Shown one piece after another: positions 53,613 through 63,040 of a stretch of DNA of 64,000 nucleotides (positions are counted from its first letter, which is position 1; the number at the start of each line of letters is the position of its first letter). This DNA comes from Sulfitobacter noctilucae. Its GTDB lineage: Bacteria; Pseudomonadota; Alphaproteobacteria; Rhodobacterales; Rhodobacteraceae. The position numbers were made by a program, and so were the translations under genes. The notes beneath the pieces were generated by a model that was given only the letters and a program-made list of their open reading frames with translations, was not told the origin of the DNA and ran no database searches. The stretch lies in contig NZ_JASC01000014.1 in NCBI RefSeq assembly GCF_000622365.1, forward strand, positions 1,674,001 to 1,738,000. The letters run 5' to 3'.

Positions 53613-53993
53613 TTACAATCCCTCCCAGATGCAGGCGTTATCCACAGGGCGATATGCTTCGAAAAACTGGGTGGCATCCGGGTCTGCGGTGCCGAACTCG
53701 GTTTCGCGATCCGCCAAGGAAATGACAATCATATCACCACCAAGCGCAAATTCTTGAATGTAGTCCAGCGCCAAATGCTCACAGAGATATGTCATGTCAG
53801 CGGCGGCTGTTTCAATGCTGATGCCACTGGCGTCGCGGCTGATCTCGGGCGCGATGAAGCGAAACCGCAGCCACGTCTCGTCGCCAACCGTATCGACCAG
53901 CACCTCTTGCAACGCAACATTCAGGCCTGACGGCACGTCGGCTGCGTAAACTGGACCTGCTGCAACAAGCATAGGAAACAACAGCCGCTTCAT
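53613..53993 (-). CDS. Exported hypothetical protein
   Basis: The 126-residue protein has a signal peptide (hydrophobic 4-14, cleavage near Val-Tyr-Ala-Ala). The mature part has Trp-Leu-Arg-Phe-Arg-Phe-Ile-Ala-Pro-Glu-Ile near 42-52 and two cysteines (in Tyr-Leu-Cys-Glu-His and Asn-Ala-Cys-Ile-Trp) that may form a disulfide. It resembles periplasmic proteins widespread in Rhodobacterales, but I cannot assign a function. It precedes the small lipoprotein gene by about 217 bases. Confidence 0.68.
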   Translation of the reverse strand: MKRLLFPMLVAAGPVYAADVPSGLNVALQEVLVDTVGDETWLRFRFIAPEISRDASGISIETAAADMTYLCEHLALDYIQEFALGGDMIVISLADRETEFGTADPDATQFFEAYRPVDNACIWEGL

Positions 53994-54048
53994 ACGACCA
54001 TTCCCTTCGACGCTTCGCTACCGCAGCCCGCGTGAGTCTTGCTGTCCC

Positions 54049-54312
54049 TCAGGTGCTGCGCAGCGCCTCTATCAATTCGTCCTTGGTCATATCCGACCGT
54101 CCGTCGATCTCCAGCTCCTGCGCACGGGAATATAGATCGTCTTTGGTCCACTCCTCGTATGGCGGCTGCTTGCCGCCCTTCTTGGAGGGGTGCTGATCCT
54201 CGTTTGCCTGCGCATTGGCGATGGCGGCTGCTTTCTGCTTGGATGCACCGTCCTCGCGCAGGGCTTCGTATGTCTCGTCGTCCTTCACACTGGGGCCATG
54301 ATCTTTGGTCAT
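54049..54312 (-). CDS. Small Rho-N/SAP-like domain protein
   Basis: The 87-residue protein is hydrophilic and ends in a helical Rho-termination-factor N-terminal-like segment: Trp-Thr-Lys-Asp-Asp-Leu-Tyr-Ser-Arg-Ala-Gln-Glu-Leu and Met-Thr-Lys-Asp-Glu-Leu-Ile-Glu-Ala-Leu near 56-84. Such domains bind nucleic acid. The N-terminal half is Lys/Asp/Glu-rich. AAGGAG lies six bases before the ATG at 54312. It lies downstream of pccB in the same direction, after a strong hairpin cluster. Confidence 0.78.
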   Translation of the reverse strand: MTKDHGPSVKDDETYEALREDGASKQKAAAIANAQANEDQHPSKKGGKQPPYEEWTKDDLYSRAQELEIDGRSDMTKDELIEALRST

Positions 54313-54360
54313 TGGGATCTCCTTTTTCACCCAACAGCCCGATTAGGCCCTCGGTTCCAA

Positions 54361-54431
54361 CGCCCGCACATTTCGCGGGCGCACCCCGTGGGGCACAGCA
54401 CTCTTCCAACGCCGGTAAGGCGCTGGAAGAG
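54361..54431. other. Cluster of three hairpins after pccB
   Basis: Three stems follow each other: GCCCGC/GCGGGC (54362-54380), CCCC/GGGG (54384-54393) and CTCTTCCA-CGCC/GGCG-TGGAAGAG (54401-54431, one mismatch, five-base loop). The last is the strongest and lies 47 bases after the pccB stop. No T-run follows. Confidence 0.5.
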
Positions 54432-54477
54432 GGAGCAGGATTGGTATTTGAAAAAGGGTGAAGCAAAAGGTAATACC

Positions 54478-56010
54478 CTACAGCGGAATGTTGTCGTGTT
54501 TTTTCCACGGCATTTCTTTTTTCTTGTTCCGCAATGATGCGAATGCCCGTGCAATGCGTTTGCGGGTCATGCGTGGCTGGATCACCTCGTCGATAAATCC
54601 GCGTTCAGCGGCGACAAAAGGGTTCGCAAAGCGTTCTTCGTAATGCGCCGTATGCTCCGCGATCTTCTCGGGATCATCGCGGTCTGCACGGTGAATGATT
54701 TCGACCGCGCCCTTGGCCCCCATCACGGCCACTTCGGCCGTGGGCCAGGCATAGTTGAAATCAGACTGCAGGTGCTTGGACGCCATTACCACATAGGCAC
54801 CGCCATAGGTCTTGCGCGTCGCCACGGTGACCATCGGCACTGTCGCCTCGCCATAGGCAAAGAGCAGCTTTGCACCGTGTTTGATCACGCCGCCGTATTC
54901 CTGCGTGGTGCCGGGCAGAAATCCTGGCACATCAACCAGCGTCAGGATGGGGATTTCAAAGGCATCGCAAAAACGCACAAAACGCGCCGCTTTGCGGCTG
55001 CTGTCGATGTCCAGCACGCCGGCCAGCACCATTGGCTGGTTGGCGACCACACCCACGGTACGGCCTTCGATACGCATGAAACCGGTGATGATGTTTTTGG
55101 CAAACTCCGCCTGGATCTCGTAAAAATCGCCCTCGTCGCTCAGCTTAAGGATCAATTCTTTCATATCGTAAGGCGTGTTTGCGTTCTCGGGTACCAGCGT
55201 ATCCAGCGAAGGCTCGATACGGTCTGGCTCATCAAAGAAGGGGCGCACTGGCGGTGCTTCGCGGTTGTTGGCAGGCAGGAAATCGACCAGCCGGCGGACC
55301 TCTGCCAGCGCCTCCACGTCGTTTTCAAAAGCGCCGTCGGCGACGGATGATTTACGGGTATGGGTGGTGGCACCGCCCAATTCCTCCGAGGTGACCTGTT
55401 CGTTGGTCACGGTTTTCACGACTTCGGGGCCGGTCACGAACATGTAAGAGCTGTCTTTGACCATGAAGATGAAATCGGTCATCGCCGGTGAATACACCGC
55501 GCCCCCCGCACAGGGCCCCATGATTACACTGATTTGGGGAATTACACCGGACGCCATGATGTTGCGCTGGAACACCTCGCCGTATCCAGCCAGAGAGTCC
55601 ACGCCTTCCTGAATACGCGCGCCGCCCGAGTCGTTGATACCGATCACCGGTGCGCCATTTTGCATGGCCATGTCCATGATCTTGCAAATCTTCTTGGCAT
55701 GGGTTTCGGAGACGGAACCGCCCAACACTGTGAAGTCCTGAGAGAAGACATATACCAAACGGCCATTGATTGTGCCCCAACCGGTAACCACGCCATCGCC
55801 CGCAGGCTTTTGATTTTCCATGCCAAAGTCGGTGCAGCGATGAGTGACGAACATGTCGAATTCTTCGAAAGACCCCTCGTCCAGCAAGAGATCAACCCGT
55901 TCGCGCGCCGTCAGCTTGCCCCGCCCGTGCTGCGCGTCGATCCGGGCCTGGCCGCCACCCAGCCGTGCGGTTTCGCGGCGCTCTTCAAGCTGTTCGAGAA
56001 TATCTTTCAT
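54478..56010 (-). CDS. pccB: Propionyl-CoA carboxylase beta subunit
   Basis: PccB transfers the carboxyl group from biotin to propionyl-CoA, giving methylmalonyl-CoA. The 510-residue carboxyltransferase has the two crotonase-like halves, with Gly-Gly-Ala-Arg-Ile-Gln-Glu-Gly near 128-135, [10 protein letters not shown] near 165-174, and Asp-Val-Pro-Gly-Phe-Leu-Pro-Gly near 362-369. AGGGG precedes the ATG at 56010. The upstream gap carries PccR-like TTTGCAAA motifs. The alpha subunit gene lies 2.3 kb downstream, separated by small genes. Confidence 0.96.
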   Translation of the reverse strand: MKDILEQLEERRETARLGGGQARIDAQHGRGKLTARERVDLLLDEGSFEEFDMFVTHRCTDFGMENQKPAGDGVVTGWGTINGRLVYVFSQDFTVLGGSVSETHAKKICKIMDMAMQNGAPVIGINDSGGARIQEGVDSLAGYGEVFQRNIMASGVIPQISVIMGPCAGGAVYSPAMTDFIFMVKDSSYMFVTGPEVVKTVTNEQVTSEELGGATTHTRKSSVADGAFENDVEALAEVRRLVDFLPANNREAPPVRPFFDEPDRIEPSLDTLVPENANTPYDMKELILKLSDEGDFYEIQAEFAKNIITGFMRIEGRTVGVVANQPMVLAGVLDIDSSRKAARFVRFCDAFEIPILTLVDVPGFLPGTTQEYGGVIKHGAKLLFAYGEATVPMVTVATRKTYGGAYVVMASKHLQSDFNYAWPTAEVAVMGAKGAVEIIHRADRDDPEKIAEHTAHYEERFANPFVAAERGFIDEVIQPRMTRKRIARAFASLRNKKKEMPWKKHDNIPL

Positions 56011-56075
56011 GGTTTACCCCTGCTTAATATCCTTACCATAGTAACGAACTGAGCAGGGCTGAGGAAAGCACCTTT

Positions 56076-56130
56076 CTGCATATTTGCAAATTGTATGCAG
56101 TCTGACTGAAGCAAATCGCAAAATTGCAAA
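56076..56130. promoter_or_regulatory. PccR-type TGCAAA motifs upstream of pccB
   Basis: A perfect TTTGCAAA lies at 56083-56090 inside a CTGCATA...TATGCAG dyad (56076-56100), and ATCGCAAA (56115-56122) and ATTGCAAA (56123-56130) lie in tandem. PccR of Rhodobacter sphaeroides binds paired TTTGCAAA half-sites with a four-base gap; the spacing here differs, so recognition is likely but not identical. Confidence 0.6.
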
Positions 56131-56181
56131 TCGCCGACCGGAATATGGACAACCCTACGGCAACGGATTACTTGCATTTGC

Positions 56182-57417
56182 ATGGATAAATTCCCCCCTC
56201 CACTTCCCGTCATCCGGTTTCTGGATCGCAAAACACCGCCAACGGTATTTACGCTGATCCTGTTGGCGGGGCTTTCCGCTTTGGTGATGAATATCTTTTT
56301 GCCCAGTCTGCCGCAGATGGCGGAGTTCTTTGGCACCTCTTACGCCACTATGCAGCTTTCAGTCCCGCTTTATCTTTTGTTCAGTGCGGTGATCCAAATT
56401 TTCATCGGGCCAATTTCAGACAATCTGGGCCGCCGACGGGTGATGATTTTCGGTTTGATCGGATTTATGATAGCCACATTGGGATGCATTTTTGCGCCGA
56501 ACGCTTTGGTATTTCTCTGCTTTCGCATTGCACAGGCGGTGGTTGCCACAGCAATGGTGCTGAGCCGTGCGGTCCTGCGGGATCTCTATACCCAGGATCA
56601 GGCCGCCTCCAAAATCGGCTATGTCACCATGGGTATGGCACTGGTGCCGATGATCGCACCCGCGGTGGGTGGCGTGATAGAGCAATCCTATGACTGGCAT
56701 GTGACATTCTGGCTGATGTTTGTAATTGCCGGCGGCATTCTCGCGCTTGTCATCACCGATATGGGAGAGACAGCACGCGCCACCGAGAACACCATTCTGG
56801 GTCAGTTTCGCGAATACCCCGAACTGCTGCGCTCGCCGCGGTTCTGGGGCTATGCAATGGCCGCTGCCTTCTGCTCAGGTGCCTTTTTTGCCTATCTTGG
56901 CGGTGCGCCCTTTGTCGGCTCTACCGTCTTTAACCTCGATCCCTTCTGGCTCGGTATCTATTTCGGCGCACCCGCAGTGGGGTATTTTACCGGCAACTGG
57001 ATCACCGGCATGTACGCCATGCGATTTGGCATAAATACGATGGTGCTTTGGGGGTGCATGGCGAACGCATTGGGCAGCACCCTGTCTTTGTTCATTTTTC
57101 TTGCGGGTTACGGCTCGGCCGAAACGTTTTTCGGCTTGATGACCCTGGTTGGCCTTGGCAACGGCTTATGTATTCCGAACGCGACGGCTGGCATGTTGTC
57201 CGTGCGACCGCATCTCGCGGGCACTGCATCCGGACTGGGCGGCGCGATCATGATCGGGGGTGGTTCCGCACTGGCCGTACTGGCAGGGCTCTTGCTGACA
57301 CCCGAAAGCGGTGCCTACCCACTGATCCTGATCATGTTGTTCACAGCAATTGCCGGTATTGCATCGATCCTTTTCGTCATCCGGCGCGCCCGCAACCTCG
57401 AGCTCAATCCGGTCTGA
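56182..57417 (+). CDS. MFS exporter, Bcr/CflA type
   Basis: The 411-residue protein has about twelve membrane helices. It carries the motif A loop Gly-Pro-Ile-Ser-Asp-Asn-Leu-Gly-Arg-Arg-Arg-Val near 75-86, an Arg-Ala-Val-Leu-Arg-Asp-Leu segment in helix 4 (about 128-134) and Ala-Pro-Ala-Val-Gly-Gly in helix 5 (about 158-163), the pattern of Bcr/CflA drug exporters. It lies between pccB and pccR, divergent from pccB. A TTTGCAT sequence overlaps its start region, so PccR could affect it. The substrate is unknown. Confidence 0.87.
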   Translation: MDKFPPPLPVIRFLDRKTPPTVFTLILLAGLSALVMNIFLPSLPQMAEFFGTSYATMQLSVPLYLLFSAVIQIFIGPISDNLGRRRVMIFGLIGFMIATLGCIFAPNALVFLCFRIAQAVVATAMVLSRAVLRDLYTQDQAASKIGYVTMGMALVPMIAPAVGGVIEQSYDWHVTFWLMFVIAGGILALVITDMGETARATENTILGQFREYPELLRSPRFWGYAMAAAFCSGAFFAYLGGAPFVGSTVFNLDPFWLGIYFGAPAVGYFTGNWITGMYAMRFGINTMVLWGCMANALGSTLSLFIFLAGYGSAETFFGLMTLVGLGNGLCIPNATAGMLSVRPHLAGTASGLGGAIMIGGGSALAVLAGLLLTPESGAYPLILIMLFTAIAGIASILFVIRRARNLELNPV

Positions 57418-57436
57418 CCGCGCTTGCAGCCCCGCT

Positions 57437-57475
57437 TTTGCAAAGCTAGGCTCTGTGTAACTGCAAAGTTGCAAA
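57437..57475. promoter_or_regulatory. PccR-type TGCAAA motifs upstream of pccR
   Basis: A perfect TTTGCAAA lies at 57437-57444, and ACTGCAAA (57460-57467) and GTTGCAAA (57468-57475) lie in tandem with an eight-base period, as at pccB. The tandem pair ends ten bases before the pccR start, which suggests autoregulation. Confidence 0.55.
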
Positions 57476-57485
57476 GGATGCGTGT

Positions 57486-58886
57486 GTGGCCAGTCAGAAA
57501 CTCTATGCCGGGGCCAAGCTGCGCGAATTGCGTACAAAGATCGGGTTGACGCAGAAAGACTTTGCCGGCCGTTTGGGTGTCTCCCTGCCCTATCTCAACC
57601 AGATGGAGAACAACAACAGACCGGTGTCGACCACTGTTGTACTGGCACTGGCCAGCGAATTTGGTCTGGATGTCACAGAACTCAGCGCCGGCGATGGCGA
57701 GCGATTAATCAGCGATATGCGCGAAGCACTCGCTGATCCGGTGTTTCAAGGGAACCCGCCGCCACTTGCCGATATCAGGCTGGCCGCCTCCAACGCGCCG
57801 GGGTTGGTCCGGGCCTTTCTCGACCTTCACCAAAGTTACCGGCAAACCCATGAAAGGCTTGCTTCACTGGACGAAGCTCTCGGTCGTGAGGACGCCCGCG
57901 CCGCCCCCTCCCCTTGGGAAGAGGTGCGCGATTTCTTTCACTATTGCGACAATTACATCGACGCCGTGGACCGTGCCGCCGAGCATTTTGCGGACCGAGC
58001 GGGCACCCATCGCAACATGCGCGTGGCGGCCGTATCGGCCCTTGGCAATGCAGGCATTACCGTCAGCTTTGATGACACAGACACGCTGCGCCGCTTCGAT
58101 CCCGACACAGGCACATTGCACCTGTCGACGCGGGTGGCACCCCAGACACAGACCTTCCAACTGCTGTTACAAGTCGCCCTCGCCCGTCAGGATGCACTGC
58201 TAGAGGCCACATTGGATCTGGCCCGCTTCACCACCTCCAACGCCCGCGACATCGCCAAGATCGGTCTCGCCAACTACTTTGCCGGGGCAGCTCTGATGCC
58301 CTATGCGAAGTTTCATAAGGCCGCGCAGACCTGCCGCCATGATCTCGAGCTTCTGGCCGGACAATTCGGTGCGTCCATCGAACAGGTCGCACATCGCCTG
58401 GCGACGCTGCAACGCCCTGGCACCAAGGGCATTCCGTTCTTTTTCGTGCGTGTCGATCAGTCAGGTACCATCACCAAACGGCACTCCGCCACGCGTCTGC
58501 AATTTGCGCGGTTCGGTGGGGCCTGCCCGCTTTGGAACGTCCATCAAGCTTTCGAAACGCCGGGACGATTTCTGCGCCAACTGGCCGAAACACCCGATGG
58601 CGTGCGTTATATTAGCCTTGCACGCGACATTTCCAAACCTGCGGGCCGGTATGGCGCACCTGTGCGCCGGTTTGCGATCGCGCTGGGGTGCGAAATGCGC
58701 CACGCGGGCCAGTTGGTGTACGCCGACGGGATGGATATGACCCGCGACAGCGCCTTTGAGCCGATCGGGATTTCCTGCCGCATCTGCGAGCGCAAGAACT
58801 GCCATCAACGTGCCGTGCCGCCGCTGGAACGGCATCTGGTCGTTGATCCGAACCGGCGCGACACCCTGCCTTACCGCGTTGAGTAG
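57486..58886 (+). CDS. pccR: Short-chain acyl-CoA regulator PccR (ScfR family)
   Basis: PccR-like regulators sense propionyl-CoA supply and control pcc and mcm genes. The 466-residue protein starts with an XRE-type helix-turn-helix (about 10-62: Gly-Leu-Thr-Gln-Lys-Asp-Phe-Ala-Gly-Arg-Leu-Gly-Val...Gln-Met-Glu-Asn). A long central region follows, and the C-terminal part carries cysteine motifs, including Cys-Pro-Leu-Trp-Asn near 343 and Cys-Arg-Ile-Cys-Glu-Arg-Lys-Asn-Cys near 437-445, a DUF2083-type end. The start is a GTG at 57486 with AAGGA upstream. Genomic context beside pccB and the TTTGCAAA sites support the call. Confidence 0.9.
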   Translation: MASQKLYAGAKLRELRTKIGLTQKDFAGRLGVSLPYLNQMENNNRPVSTTVVLALASEFGLDVTELSAGDGERLISDMREALADPVFQGNPPPLADIRLAASNAPGLVRAFLDLHQSYRQTHERLASLDEALGREDARAAPSPWEEVRDFFHYCDNYIDAVDRAAEHFADRAGTHRNMRVAAVSALGNAGITVSFDDTDTLRRFDPDTGTLHLSTRVAPQTQTFQLLLQVALARQDALLEATLDLARFTTSNARDIAKIGLANYFAGAALMPYAKFHKAAQTCRHDLELLAGQFGASIEQVAHRLATLQRPGTKGIPFFFVRVDQSGTITKRHSATRLQFARFGGACPLWNVHQAFETPGRFLRQLAETPDGVRYISLARDISKPAGRYGAPVRRFAIALGCEMRHAGQLVYADGMDMTRDSAFEPIGISCRICERKNCHQRAVPPLERHLVVDPNRRDTLPYRVE

Positions 58887-58889
58887 GCG

Positions 58890-59549
58890 CTAGCGCTTAG
58901 CTGCTCGCCAGCCGGACGCACGCGCCTGTGCCTCGGAACAGAACCACCGTTCTCCCTTTGCAGGCTGGATGCCGGTACGTTCATAAAACTTCTGCCCCGG
59001 CACGTGATAAATCCGTGCACCCTTGGCGCTGATGTTGCCTTTGATGACACAATTCGCATCGGGGGCCTGACGCCCCTTAATGCGCGTCAGTCGGTAGCGG
59101 GCGGGCGACTGCATCTTGAACCCGTGAATGCCGCGATCCGCGACAAAAGCAGCCTTTTCATCCAGATCATAATCGTCGGAATATTTGCGATAGGCATAGG
59201 CAAGCCCCTGCGCCACGATCTCGCGCCCGATGTCGCGGTTCTGTATGAAACAGCGGGCCACCACGCGGCCATGTCGGTCCTTGTCCAACGCGTCGCAGCG
59301 TGTCTGGGCCCCTTGATACAAGTCGGTGACCTGCCGCGTCACCCAATCACCGCAGCCCCAATTTTGGCCCGTCAAAGTAGTACAAGGCTGGTCGCGCTCC
59401 GGGGCGTCAATACCGTGCAAACGCACCCGTGTGCCCCCTACATCGACGGTATCTCCGTCAATCACCCGCAAAGTGCCCGTGATATCTTGTGCGACCACTG
59501 GCAATGCCGCCAAGCAGAACACCCCAAACCATGAACAAATCCTTAACAT
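58890..59549 (-). CDS. Secreted thermonuclease-family nuclease
   Basis: The 219-residue protein has a signal peptide (hydrophobic 6-20) and a SNase domain with Arg-Val-Ile-Asp-Gly-Asp-Thr-Val near 28-35, Arg-Leu-His-Gly-Ile-Asp-Ala-Pro-Glu near 43-51 and Asp-Arg-His-Gly-Arg-Val near 91-96, including the catalytic Arg and Glu positions. The C-terminal part has Asn-Cys-Val-Ile-Lys-Gly-Asn-Ile-Ser and Tyr-His-Val-Pro-Gly-Gln, a sunset-type tail. It would digest nucleic acid outside the cytoplasm. A CtrA-like site lies 55-70 bases upstream. Confidence 0.88.
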   Translation of the reverse strand: MLRICSWFGVFCLAALPVVAQDITGTLRVIDGDTVDVGGTRVRLHGIDAPERDQPCTTLTGQNWGCGDWVTRQVTDLYQGAQTRCDALDKDRHGRVVARCFIQNRDIGREIVAQGLAYAYRKYSDDYDLDEKAAFVADRGIHGFKMQSPARYRLTRIKGRQAPDANCVIKGNISAKGARIYHVPGQKFYERTGIQPAKGERWFCSEAQARASGWRAAKR

Positions 59550-59603
59550 TCCGTCAACGTCGCGCAGAAGCCCGCACCGATCAACTGATTTTGTTAAGAA
59601 AGG

Positions 59604-59619
59604 TTAATCAATCGTTAAC
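59604..59619. promoter_or_regulatory. CtrA-like box upstream of the nuclease gene
   Basis: TTAA-N7-TTAAC matches the full CtrA consensus exactly. It overlaps the betA stop codon and lies 55-70 bases before the nuclease start. A second TTAA at 59594 is nearby. CtrA sites of this form are common in Rhodobacterales; binding is predicted only. Confidence 0.45.
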
Positions 59620-61273
59620 GCTGCGAGGTTTCCCAATCAGGATGCACCCAAGGCTCGTCATTAGCCCGCGCCAAGGGATCAAGACCCAGCAGGTGATCTG
59701 ACACTTTCTCACCCACCATGATCGACGGTGCGTTTAGATTGCCATTGGTGATACGCGGAAAGATCGAACTGTCCGCCACCCGCAGGCCCTCGACCCCGAT
59801 CACCCGTGCCTGCGGGTCAACAACCGCGTTTGGATCGTCTTCAGCGCCCATCCGGCAAGTACCACAGGGGTGATAGGCGCTCTCCGCGTGTTCGCGGATC
59901 ACTGCGTCAAGCTCTGCATCGGTCTGGTGCGCCTCACCCGGCTGGATCTCGTGTTTGACGAAAGGCTTGAAGGCGTCCTGCGCAAAAATCTCGCGGGTCA
60001 GGCGGATGCAGGTGCGGAACTCTTCCCAATCCTGCGGATGCGACATGTAGTTGAACCGGATCACAGGCGCATCAGCGGGATCCGCGGAACGCAAGCTCAC
60101 ACTCCCCCGCGACCGCGAGCGCATCGGACCGGTATGGGCCTGAAACCCGTGGCCCTCTGCGGCGGCCTGACCATCATAGCGGACCGCAATGGGCAGGAAA
60201 TGAAACTGGATATCGGGGTAAATAATGCCGGCCTTTGAACGAATAAAGCCCGCACTTTCAAATTGGTTCGAGGTCCCCATGCCCTTTTTAAAGAACATCC
60301 ACTGCGCCCCGATCACCGCCTTGGACAGCAGGTTCCAGTGGCGATAGAGCGTGATGGGCTGGGACGACGCCATCTGGATATACATCTCCAGATGATCTTG
60401 CAGATTGGCCCCCACGCCGGGACGGTCGACAACCACCTCGATCCCGTGCTCTGCCAGATGCGCCGCCGGACCGATGCCGGACAACATCAGCAACTTGGGT
60501 GAATTGATCGAAGAGGCGGCCAAAACCACTTCCCGCTCTGCGTGGATCACTTCGCGTCGGCCCTTGCGGATCACCTCAACGCCCGTGGCGCGGCCCTCCT
60601 CAATAACGACCCGCTGCGCCAAGGCCTGAACCAGCGTCACATTCCCGGTCTTCTGCGCCGGACGCAGATAGGCATTGGCCGCCGACCAACGCCGCCCGGC
60701 CCAGACGGTTTGCTCCATCGGGCCGAAACCTTCCTGCTTTTGCCCGTTATAGTCATCGGTCACCTGGTATCCCGCTTGGCGTCCGGCATCGACAAAAGCC
60801 TGAAACAACGGATTGTGCCGTGGCCCCCTGCTCACATGCAGGGGTCCATCGCCCCCCCGCCAACTTGCATCCCCGCCATGGCCGCCATCATGCCAATGCT
60901 CCATCCGCTTGAAATAGGGCAGCACATCCGCATAGGACCAGCCCCGGGCACCTGATTCCTCCCAATGATCGTAATCATGGGCATGCCCGCGCACATAGAC
61001 CATTCCGTTGATCGACGATGACCCCCCGATGACCTTGCCACGCGGGCAAGCCAACCGCCGGTTGTCCAGATGCGGCTCGGGCTCTGACATATAGCCCCAA
61101 TCATAGCGCCGCATGTTCATCGGATAGCTGAGTGCAGCAGGCATCTGAATGAACGGACCAGCGTCGGTGCCCCCGTGTTCGATCACAATCACCTTGCGCC
61201 CGGCCATGGCCAAACGGTACGCCATCGCGCACCCAGCGCTGCCAGCGCCCACAATCACAAACTCTGCCTTCAT
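59615..61273 (-). CDS. betA: Choline dehydrogenase
   Basis: BetA oxidises choline to betaine aldehyde at the membrane with FAD. The 552-residue GMC oxidoreductase starts with Gly-Ala-Gly-Ser-Ala-Gly-Cys-Ala near 8-15 (FAD-binding). It contains Gly-Gly-Ser-Ser-Ser-Ile-Asn-Gly-Met near 83-91 and the C-terminal active-site His in Ala-Tyr-His-Pro-Cys-Gly near 467-472, followed by Asn-Gly-Asn-Leu-Asn-Ala-Pro. It lies downstream of betB, with a 255-base gap containing a cruciform. Confidence 0.95.
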   Translation of the reverse strand: MKAEFVIVGAGSAGCAMAYRLAMAGRKVIVIEHGGTDAGPFIQMPAALSYPMNMRRYDWGYMSEPEPHLDNRRLACPRGKVIGGSSSINGMVYVRGHAHDYDHWEESGARGWSYADVLPYFKRMEHWHDGGHGGDASWRGGDGPLHVSRGPRHNPLFQAFVDAGRQAGYQVTDDYNGQKQEGFGPMEQTVWAGRRWSAANAYLRPAQKTGNVTLVQALAQRVVIEEGRATGVEVIRKGRREVIHAEREVVLAASSINSPKLLMLSGIGPAAHLAEHGIEVVVDRPGVGANLQDHLEMYIQMASSQPITLYRHWNLLSKAVIGAQWMFFKKGMGTSNQFESAGFIRSKAGIIYPDIQFHFLPIAVRYDGQAAAEGHGFQAHTGPMRSRSRGSVSLRSADPADAPVIRFNYMSHPQDWEEFRTCIRLTREIFAQDAFKPFVKHEIQPGEAHQTDAELDAVIREHAESAYHPCGTCRMGAEDDPNAVVDPQARVIGVEGLRVADSSIFPRITNGNLNAPSIMVGEKVSDHLLGLDPLARANDEPWVHPDWETSQR

Positions 61274-61294
61274 CTCACCACTCCCGTGATTCTG

Positions 61295-61355
61295 CGTAGG
61301 GTCAAGGATCGCAAAGCGACCGGGGCTTGCCCCGGCTTGTCCTTGAGGCTACGCG
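61295..61355. repeat. Large imperfect hairpin between betB and betA
   Basis: GCGTAG/CTACGC, TCAAGGA/TCCTTGA and CCGGGGC/GCCCCGG stack as three stems with small bulges, spanning 61 bases. The outer arm begins GCGTAGGGT, the same word as the repeat at 9409. It lies 22 bases before the betA start. Confidence 0.65.
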
Positions 61356-61528
61356 GAATCGCACCTTCAAAATTGATCAGGTGTCTTGAGCCACAGATTG
61401 TGGCCTCAAGCACCTCTCAGCATATTCCGCAAACCGCGAAACCAGTTCAAAAACAACGGATTGGGGCTCACACCTCACCCCGCACCAAGGTTGTAAAGCG
61501 CGTTAGCGCTCCGCTGGATCACGCCCCC

Positions 61529-62986
61529 TCAGAAAGGCGCTTCCACATCGTCCATCCGCACAAAGACTGATTTCAGCTGGCTATAATGCTCGATTGCGGC
61601 CTTTGAATTTTCCCGTCCCACGCCCGAATTTTTGGACCCGCCAAAAGGCGCCTCCACCGGCGCGTCATTGTAGGTGTTGATATAGCAAGTACCTGCCTCA
61701 AACCGCGCAGCGACCCGGTGAGCGCGGGCCAGATCGCGGGTGAAAACGCCGGCTGCCAAACCGAATTCCGTATCATTCGCGCGGGCCATCACATCGTCTT
61801 CGTCTTCAAAATCCAGCACCGCCATGACGGGGCCGAAAATCTCCTCGCGGGCGATGGCCATGTTGTCGGTCACATCGGCAAAGACGGTGGGTTGTACAAA
61901 GAACCCTTCGCGGTCGAGCCGCGCACCGCCCGTTACCAAACGCGCCCCTTCGGCTTGGCCTTTTTCAACGTAGCCCAAGACGATTTTCATCTGACGTTCG
62001 GATACCATCGGGCCAAAGCTGGTGTCGGGGTCCATCGGATCACCGATGACCGCATTGCCCAGCCGTTCGGTCAGCCGCTTGAGGAATTGCTCCTTGATCG
62101 CCTCGTGCACAAAGACCCGTGTCCCGTTGGAGCAGACCTGACCGGAGCTGTAGAAGTTGCCCAGGATGGCACCGCCCACGGCATTTTCGATGTCTGCATC
62201 CTCGAAAACGATCATCGGGGATTTGCCGCCCAGTTCCATCGTGACATGTTTGATGCCTTCAGCCGCAGCCGCATAAACCTTGCGCCCTGTGGGCACCGAT
62301 CCGGTCAGCGAGACCTTGTCGACGCGGGGGTCCGTGACCAGCGCGTTGCCGACCTCGCCCATCCCCTGCACCACATTATAGAGGCCAGCAGGCAGCCCCG
62401 CCTCGTGCAAAATCTCGGCTACTTTCAGGGCGCAGAGCGGTGTTGTCTCGGAAGGTTTGAAGATCATCGCATTGCCGCAGGCCAGCGCAGGTGCCCCTTT
62501 CCAGCAGGCGATCTGAGTAGGATAGTTCCACGCCCCGATGCCGACACAAAGGCCCAGTGCTTCGCGGCGCGTATAGACCCAGTTTTCGCCCAGCTGGATA
62601 TGCTCACCCGTCAGGGTCGCGGCCATGCCGCCAAAATATTCCAGCGCATCCGCACCCGAGGTGGCATCGACCAGGGACGTTTCCTGATAGGGTTTGCCGG
62701 TGTCGTAGGTTTCAAGCACACTCAGATCGTGATTGCGGTCGCGCATGATTTCGGAAGCGCGGCGCAAAATCCGGCCCCGCTCGGTGCCGCTCATTGCGGC
62801 CCAGGCGGCTTGGGCGCTCTTCGCTGATTCTATTGCCTGTTCGATGATCGCGGGCGTCGCCGCGTGCGCGGTGGCAATTTTTTCGCCCGTCGCGGGATAG
62901 ATCACCTCGATGGGCGTGCCGGCTGTATCTTCGACATAGGCACCGTTGATGAAATGGCTGGCGGTCGGTTGTGTATCATAAGGCAT
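61529..62986 (-). CDS. betB: Betaine aldehyde dehydrogenase
   Basis: BetB oxidises betaine aldehyde to glycine betaine with NAD. The 485-residue aldehyde dehydrogenase shows Gly-Ala-Trp-Asn-Tyr-Pro near 150-155, Met-Glu-Leu-Gly-Gly-Lys-Ser near 251-257 with the catalytic Glu, and Gly-Gln-Val-Cys-Ser-Asn-Gly-Thr-Arg near 282-290 with the catalytic Cys. The ATG at 62986 is used; a GTG at 62995 is too close to the GGAGA ribosome site. The bet genes run betC-betB-betA leftwards. Confidence 0.95.
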   Translation of the reverse strand: MPYDTQPTASHFINGAYVEDTAGTPIEVIYPATGEKIATAHAATPAIIEQAIESAKSAQAAWAAMSGTERGRILRRASEIMRDRNHDLSVLETYDTGKPYQETSLVDATSGADALEYFGGMAATLTGEHIQLGENWVYTRREALGLCVGIGAWNYPTQIACWKGAPALACGNAMIFKPSETTPLCALKVAEILHEAGLPAGLYNVVQGMGEVGNALVTDPRVDKVSLTGSVPTGRKVYAAAAEGIKHVTMELGGKSPMIVFEDADIENAVGGAILGNFYSSGQVCSNGTRVFVHEAIKEQFLKRLTERLGNAVIGDPMDPDTSFGPMVSERQMKIVLGYVEKGQAEGARLVTGGARLDREGFFVQPTVFADVTDNMAIAREEIFGPVMAVLDFEDEDDVMARANDTEFGLAAGVFTRDLARAHRVAARFEAGTCYINTYNDAPVEAPFGGSKNSGVGRENSKAAIEHYSQLKSVFVRMDDVEAPF

Positions 62987-63040
62987 GTGGTGCACGTCTC
63001 CGGTGGGGTGTCGGGTATTTTTAACAGGGTGAATTGGGGG

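Noticed and set aside
54340..54400. Possible tRNA remnant with a GGTTCCAA segment after pccB
   Set aside because: No cloverleaf can be folded and the acceptor and anticodon stems are missing.
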